A stretch of 8,085 nucleotides of DNA from an uncultured Clostridia bacterium. GTDB lineage: Bacteria > Bacillota > Clostridia > Oscillospirales > Oscillospiraceae. The DNA is taken from positions 1 through 8,085 of the forward strand of contig CAMEIU010000097.1 of the NCBI GenBank assembly GCA_945918815.1, written 5' to 3'. This document shows, piece by piece, positions 5,767 through 8,085 of this stretch. The translations under genes and the position numbers were made by a program. Numbering within the stretch: position 1 is the stretch's first letter; each line of letters starts with the position of its first letter. The notes beneath the pieces were generated by a model. The model was given only the letters and a program-made list of their open reading frames with translations. It was not told the DNA's origin and ran no database searches.

Positions 5767-7689
5767 TTAGTATTTTCTCGCATCCTTGACGTGGGCCAGG
5801 TGATCCTGGTAGGCGGCCACGTTCTTGGGATTTTCGGAGACCTGGGTGTCACCCACACGCCACCAGGAGCTGTAGCCCTCAGTCATGGACTTGGGCAGCA
5901 CCCGGATGTCGAACAGCACCGGTACGCCCTCGATCTTCTTGGCGTCGGCGATGGCGTCGCGCATCTCCTGCAAGGTGTGGATGGTGTAGGCCTTGCAGCC
6001 GTATCCCTCGGCGATCTTGGCGAAGTCCACGGGCATGAAGCTGCCGGAGAACTTGCCGTCATTGCCGCGGTAGCGCAGCTCCGTGCAGAGAGTCTCGTTG
6101 CCGTGGCCCACCTGCAGGTTGTTGATGCAGCCGAAGCTGGCGTTGTTGAACAGGCAGACGTGGATCTTCTTATGCTCCTGCACCGCCGTCAGCAGCTCCG
6201 AGTGGAGCATGACGAAGGAGCCGTCGCCCGTCATGGCGTACACGTCCCGGTCGCCGATGGCGTACTTGACGCCCAACGCGCCGGAGACCTCATAGCCCAT
6301 GCAGGAGTAGCCGTACTCCATATTATAGGTATCCACGGCTCTGGGCCGCCACATGCGCTGCATGTCGCCGGGCAGGGAGCCGGAGGCGCCGATGACCACG
6401 TCCTCGGGGTCGATGGCCTGGTTGATGACGCCCAGCACTGCCGTCTGGGTCAGGTCCGCGTCCAGCTCCTTGGCGAAGCGGAAGGCCGAGGCTGCGTTGG
6501 CGTCGTTGACCTCGGGCACATAGTCCGGGCCGAAGGTGATGCCGTCCAGCCGGGCCAGCTCCTGCTTCCAGCGGGCGCGGGCCTCTTCCACTTCGGTGGT
6601 ATAGGGGGCCTTGTAGCCGTCCAGGGCTTCCAGCAGTGCCGGCAAAGCCCGCTTGGCGTCGGCAATGACCGGCACCGCGTCCAGCTTCAGAGCCTGGAAT
6701 TCGGAGACGTTGATGTTGACAAATTTGGCGGTCTCGGGGAACAGCCACTTGGAGGCGGTGGTGAAGTCGGTGTAGCGGGTGCCCACGCCGATGACCACGT
6801 CGGTCTCCCGGGCGATCTCGTTGGCGGCGGAACAGCCGGTGGTGCCGATGCCGCCCAGGTTCAGGGGATGATCCCACACCACGGCGCTCTTGCCGGCCTG
6901 GGTCTCGCCGAAGGGAATCCCCGTGGCCTCGGCAAATGCGCGGAACTGATCGTGGGCCTCGCTGTAGCGGACGCCGCCGCCGCAGACCAGAATGGGCCGC
7001 TTTGCATTGCGGATGACGGCCGCCGCCTCGGCGATGGCCTCTTCCTCGGGGGTCCGGCGGGCCAGCCGCCAGACGCGCTTGGCGAAGAAGGTCTCGGGAT
7101 AGTCGTAGGCTTCGCCCTCCACGTCCTGGGGCATGGCCACGCAGACGGCGCCGGTGTCCGCCGGGTCGGTCAGGACCCGCATGGCGTTGAGCATGGCGCT
7201 CATGAGCTGCTCCGGCCGGACAATCCGGTCCCAGTAGCGGCACACGGGCCGGAAGGCGTCGTTGGTGGACAGGCTCAGATCCGTGGGCTGCTCAATCTGC
7301 TGCAAGACCGGGTCCGGCTGGCGGCAGGCGTAGACGTCGCCGGGCAGGATCAGAACGGGAATGTTGTTGGCGGTGGCGGTGGCGGCGGCGGTGACCATGT
7401 TGGCCGCGCCGGGGCCCACGGAAGAGGTCACGGCGATGATCTTTTTCCGCTTGCACTGCTTGGCAAAGGCCACGGCGGTGTGGGCCATGCCCTGCTCGTT
7501 CTTGCCCTGCCAAACCTGGAGCCGGTGGGCCTCCTGGGTCAGGGCCTGGCCCAGACCCAATACGTTGCCGTGGCCGGGCAGCATAATGACGCCCTCCACA
7601 AAGGGATGCTCAATGCCGTCATAGCGGATGTACTGGTTCTCCAGAAACCGGACCAGAGCCTGGGCCATGGTCAGACGGATGGTGTTCAT
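5767..7689 (-). CDS. iolD: 3D-(3,5/4)-trihydroxycyclohexane-1,2-dione hydrolase, ThDP-dependent
   Basis: Cytoplasmic enzyme (640 aa) that hydrolyses the cyclic diketone made by IolE to 5-deoxy-D-glucuronate, opening the inositol ring. It has the acetolactate-synthase-like three-domain layout: an N-terminal pyrimidine-binding domain with NEQGMAH (64-70), where Glu65 is the cofactor-activating glutamate; a central domain (about 215-355, with RPILVCGGGV); and a C-terminal pyrophosphate-binding domain with the metal motif TGDGSF (487-492) ending at NN (515-516). The block FGCINNLQ (519-526) and the tail SSWWRVGDTQVSE (607-619) are typical of IolD and separate it from acetolactate synthase. Length fits the family. 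The frame is open up to 7731, but ATG at 7689 is chosen because AAAGGAGG lies 7 bases upstream; the extension (MMMRISYRMKGGSP) would translate the ribosome binding site. It is followed by iolG after 53 bases. Confidence 0.95.
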   Translation of the reverse strand: MNTIRLTMAQALVRFLENQYIRYDGIEHPFVEGVIMLPGHGNVLGLGQALTQEAHRLQVWQGKNEQGMAHTAVAFAKQCKRKKIIAVTSSVGPGAANMVTAAATATANNIPVLILPGDVYACRQPDPVLQQIEQPTDLSLSTNDAFRPVCRYWDRIVRPEQLMSAMLNAMRVLTDPADTGAVCVAMPQDVEGEAYDYPETFFAKRVWRLARRTPEEEAIAEAAAVIRNAKRPILVCGGGVRYSEAHDQFRAFAEATGIPFGETQAGKSAVVWDHPLNLGGIGTTGCSAANEIARETDVVIGVGTRYTDFTTASKWLFPETAKFVNINVSEFQALKLDAVPVIADAKRALPALLEALDGYKAPYTTEVEEARARWKQELARLDGITFGPDYVPEVNDANAASAFRFAKELDADLTQTAVLGVINQAIDPEDVVIGASGSLPGDMQRMWRPRAVDTYNMEYGYSCMGYEVSGALGVKYAIGDRDVYAMTGDGSFVMLHSELLTAVQEHKKIHVCLFNNASFGCINNLQVGHGNETLCTELRYRGNDGKFSGSFMPVDFAKIAEGYGCKAYTIHTLQEMRDAIADAKKIEGVPVLFDIRVLPKSMTEGYSSWWRVGDTQVSENPKNVAAYQDHLAHVKDARKY

Positions 7690-7696
7690 AGGGGAG

Positions 7697-7704
7697 CCTC
7701 CTTT
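7697..7704 (-). promoter_or_regulatory. Strong ribosome binding site fixing the iolD start
   Basis: AAAGGAGG on the minus strand, 7 bases before ATG at 7689. It decides against the in-frame upstream ATG codons at 7731-7723 and at 7707, which have no such element at a proper distance. Confidence 0.85.
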
Positions 7705-7741
7705 CATACGATAAGAAATCCGCATCATCATGCAAGGCCCG

Positions 7742-7771
7742 AAGGCTTCCCCTCAAGGGGAAGCCTTTTTT
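7742..7771 (+). terminator. 11-bp hairpin with T-run on the plus strand, between iolB and iolD
   Basis: AAGGCTTCCCC (7742-7752) pairs perfectly with GGGGAAGCCTT (7757-7767) around the loop TCAA; the plus strand then continues in T to 7771, giving a classic intrinsic terminator shape. All genes here run on the minus strand, where the stem is preceded by A6 and followed by TTCGGGCC, without a T-run. In the iol mRNA it would be a strong hairpin between iolB and iolD that may act as a processing or stability element. As a terminator it would stop antisense transcription entering iolB. Confidence 0.6.
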
Positions 7772-7812
7772 GGTGCGCTCGAATGAAAAATGCAAAGTTT
7801 CACTGTGATAAA

Positions 7813-8085
7813 TCAGATTCCCTGGAAGATGTGATCGTTGGCGTCAGCCTCCCAGAGCCATTTGTGTTCTTCGTCGTCAATACGGGTCTTCAGCCAGGGA
7901 TCGCCGTCCAGATGGCGGATGCCCCAGGCGTAGCACATGGCGTAGCCGGGTGCGGCGGTCTGGGAGTGGAAACCGTGGTTGATGACCGCCAGGCCGTTGT
8001 GGCCGGTCTGATAGATTTCCCCATTGGCAAAGCCGGCCCCGAAGCCCTGGGGATGGTCAAAGCGGAAGAAGTAGACCTCCGGCTG
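7813..8085 (-). CDS. iolB: 5-deoxy-glucuronate isomerase, C-terminal 90 residues (5' end outside window)
   Basis: Cytoplasmic cupin isomerase that converts 5-deoxy-D-glucuronate to 2-deoxy-5-keto-D-gluconate (DKG acid), the step after IolD. Only the last 90 codons are in the window, ending in TGA at 7813-7815; the full family length is about 260-275 aa, so roughly two thirds of the gene lies beyond the right edge. Visible family blocks are EVYFFRFDHPQGFG, then NHGFHSQTAAPGYAMCYAWGIRHLDGDPW and IDDEEHKWLWEA. The histidines and acidic residues in the HGFHS block belong to the second cupin half, where metal ligands are expected. It is separated from iolD by 123 bases that hold the 7742-7771 hairpin. 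Identification rests on the C-terminal third plus the iolD and iolG neighbours; no other cupin fits this context as well. Confidence 0.85.
   Translation of the reverse strand, partial: QPEVYFFRFDHPQGFGAGFANGEIYQTGHNGLAVINHGFHSQTAAPGYAMCYAWGIRHLDGDPWLKTRIDDEEHKWLWEADANDHIFQGI

Noticed and set aside
7690..7731. N-terminal extension of iolD from ATG at 7731
   Set aside because: It would run through the AAAGGAGG site, adds residues not typical of IolD, and lacks its own ribosome binding site.

Overview
The window looks like a chromosomal stretch from a GC-rich gut-type Firmicute, probably a clostridium near Oscillospiraceae. The reasons are strong AAAGGAG-type ribosome binding sites, a lysine-led lipoprotein signal with a lipobox, clostridial-style inositol genes, and intergenic palindromes starting TGTAGGGC, which I recall from that group. 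The genus cannot be fixed from the sequence alone.

All six genes lie on the minus strand, so transcription runs from high to low coordinates. The first block (8085 to 4676) is part of a myo-inositol catabolic operon: the 3' end of iolB (5-deoxy-glucuronate isomerase), complete iolD (ThDP-dependent trihydroxycyclohexanedione hydrolase) and complete iolG (inositol 2-dehydrogenase). IolG oxidises inositol to the inosose, IolD opens the ring after the IolE dehydration, and IolB isomerises the product. iolE, iolC, iolA and iolJ are not in the window and may lie beyond 8085.

A non-coding gap of about 620 bp (4055-4675) separates the two blocks. It holds a REP-like pair of palindromes, a terminator-like hairpin for the iol genes, a near-consensus sigma-70-type promoter facing the second block, and several candidate operator palindromes.

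The second block (4054 to 1) is an ABC importer of the Fe3+/hexose-phosphate/2-aminoethylphosphonate type (FbpABC/AfuABC architecture): a fused two-domain permease, a MalK-like ATPase with a TOBE-type C-terminus, and a lipoprotein solute-binding protein cut by the window start. It has its own promoter but sits directly downstream of the iol genes, so its ligand may be an inositol-related or phosphorylated cyclitol compound rather than iron. That is inference. The permease appears to lack the last membrane segment of its first half, joined in frame, which may make it non-functional.

The most interesting points are the apparent in-frame internal deletion in the permease, the pairing of an AfuABC-like importer with iol genes, the two palindromes with a compensatory base-pair change, and the asparagine in IolG where Bacillus subtilis IolG has its catalytic aspartate. 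No mobile element, CRISPR array, tRNA or rRNA was seen.
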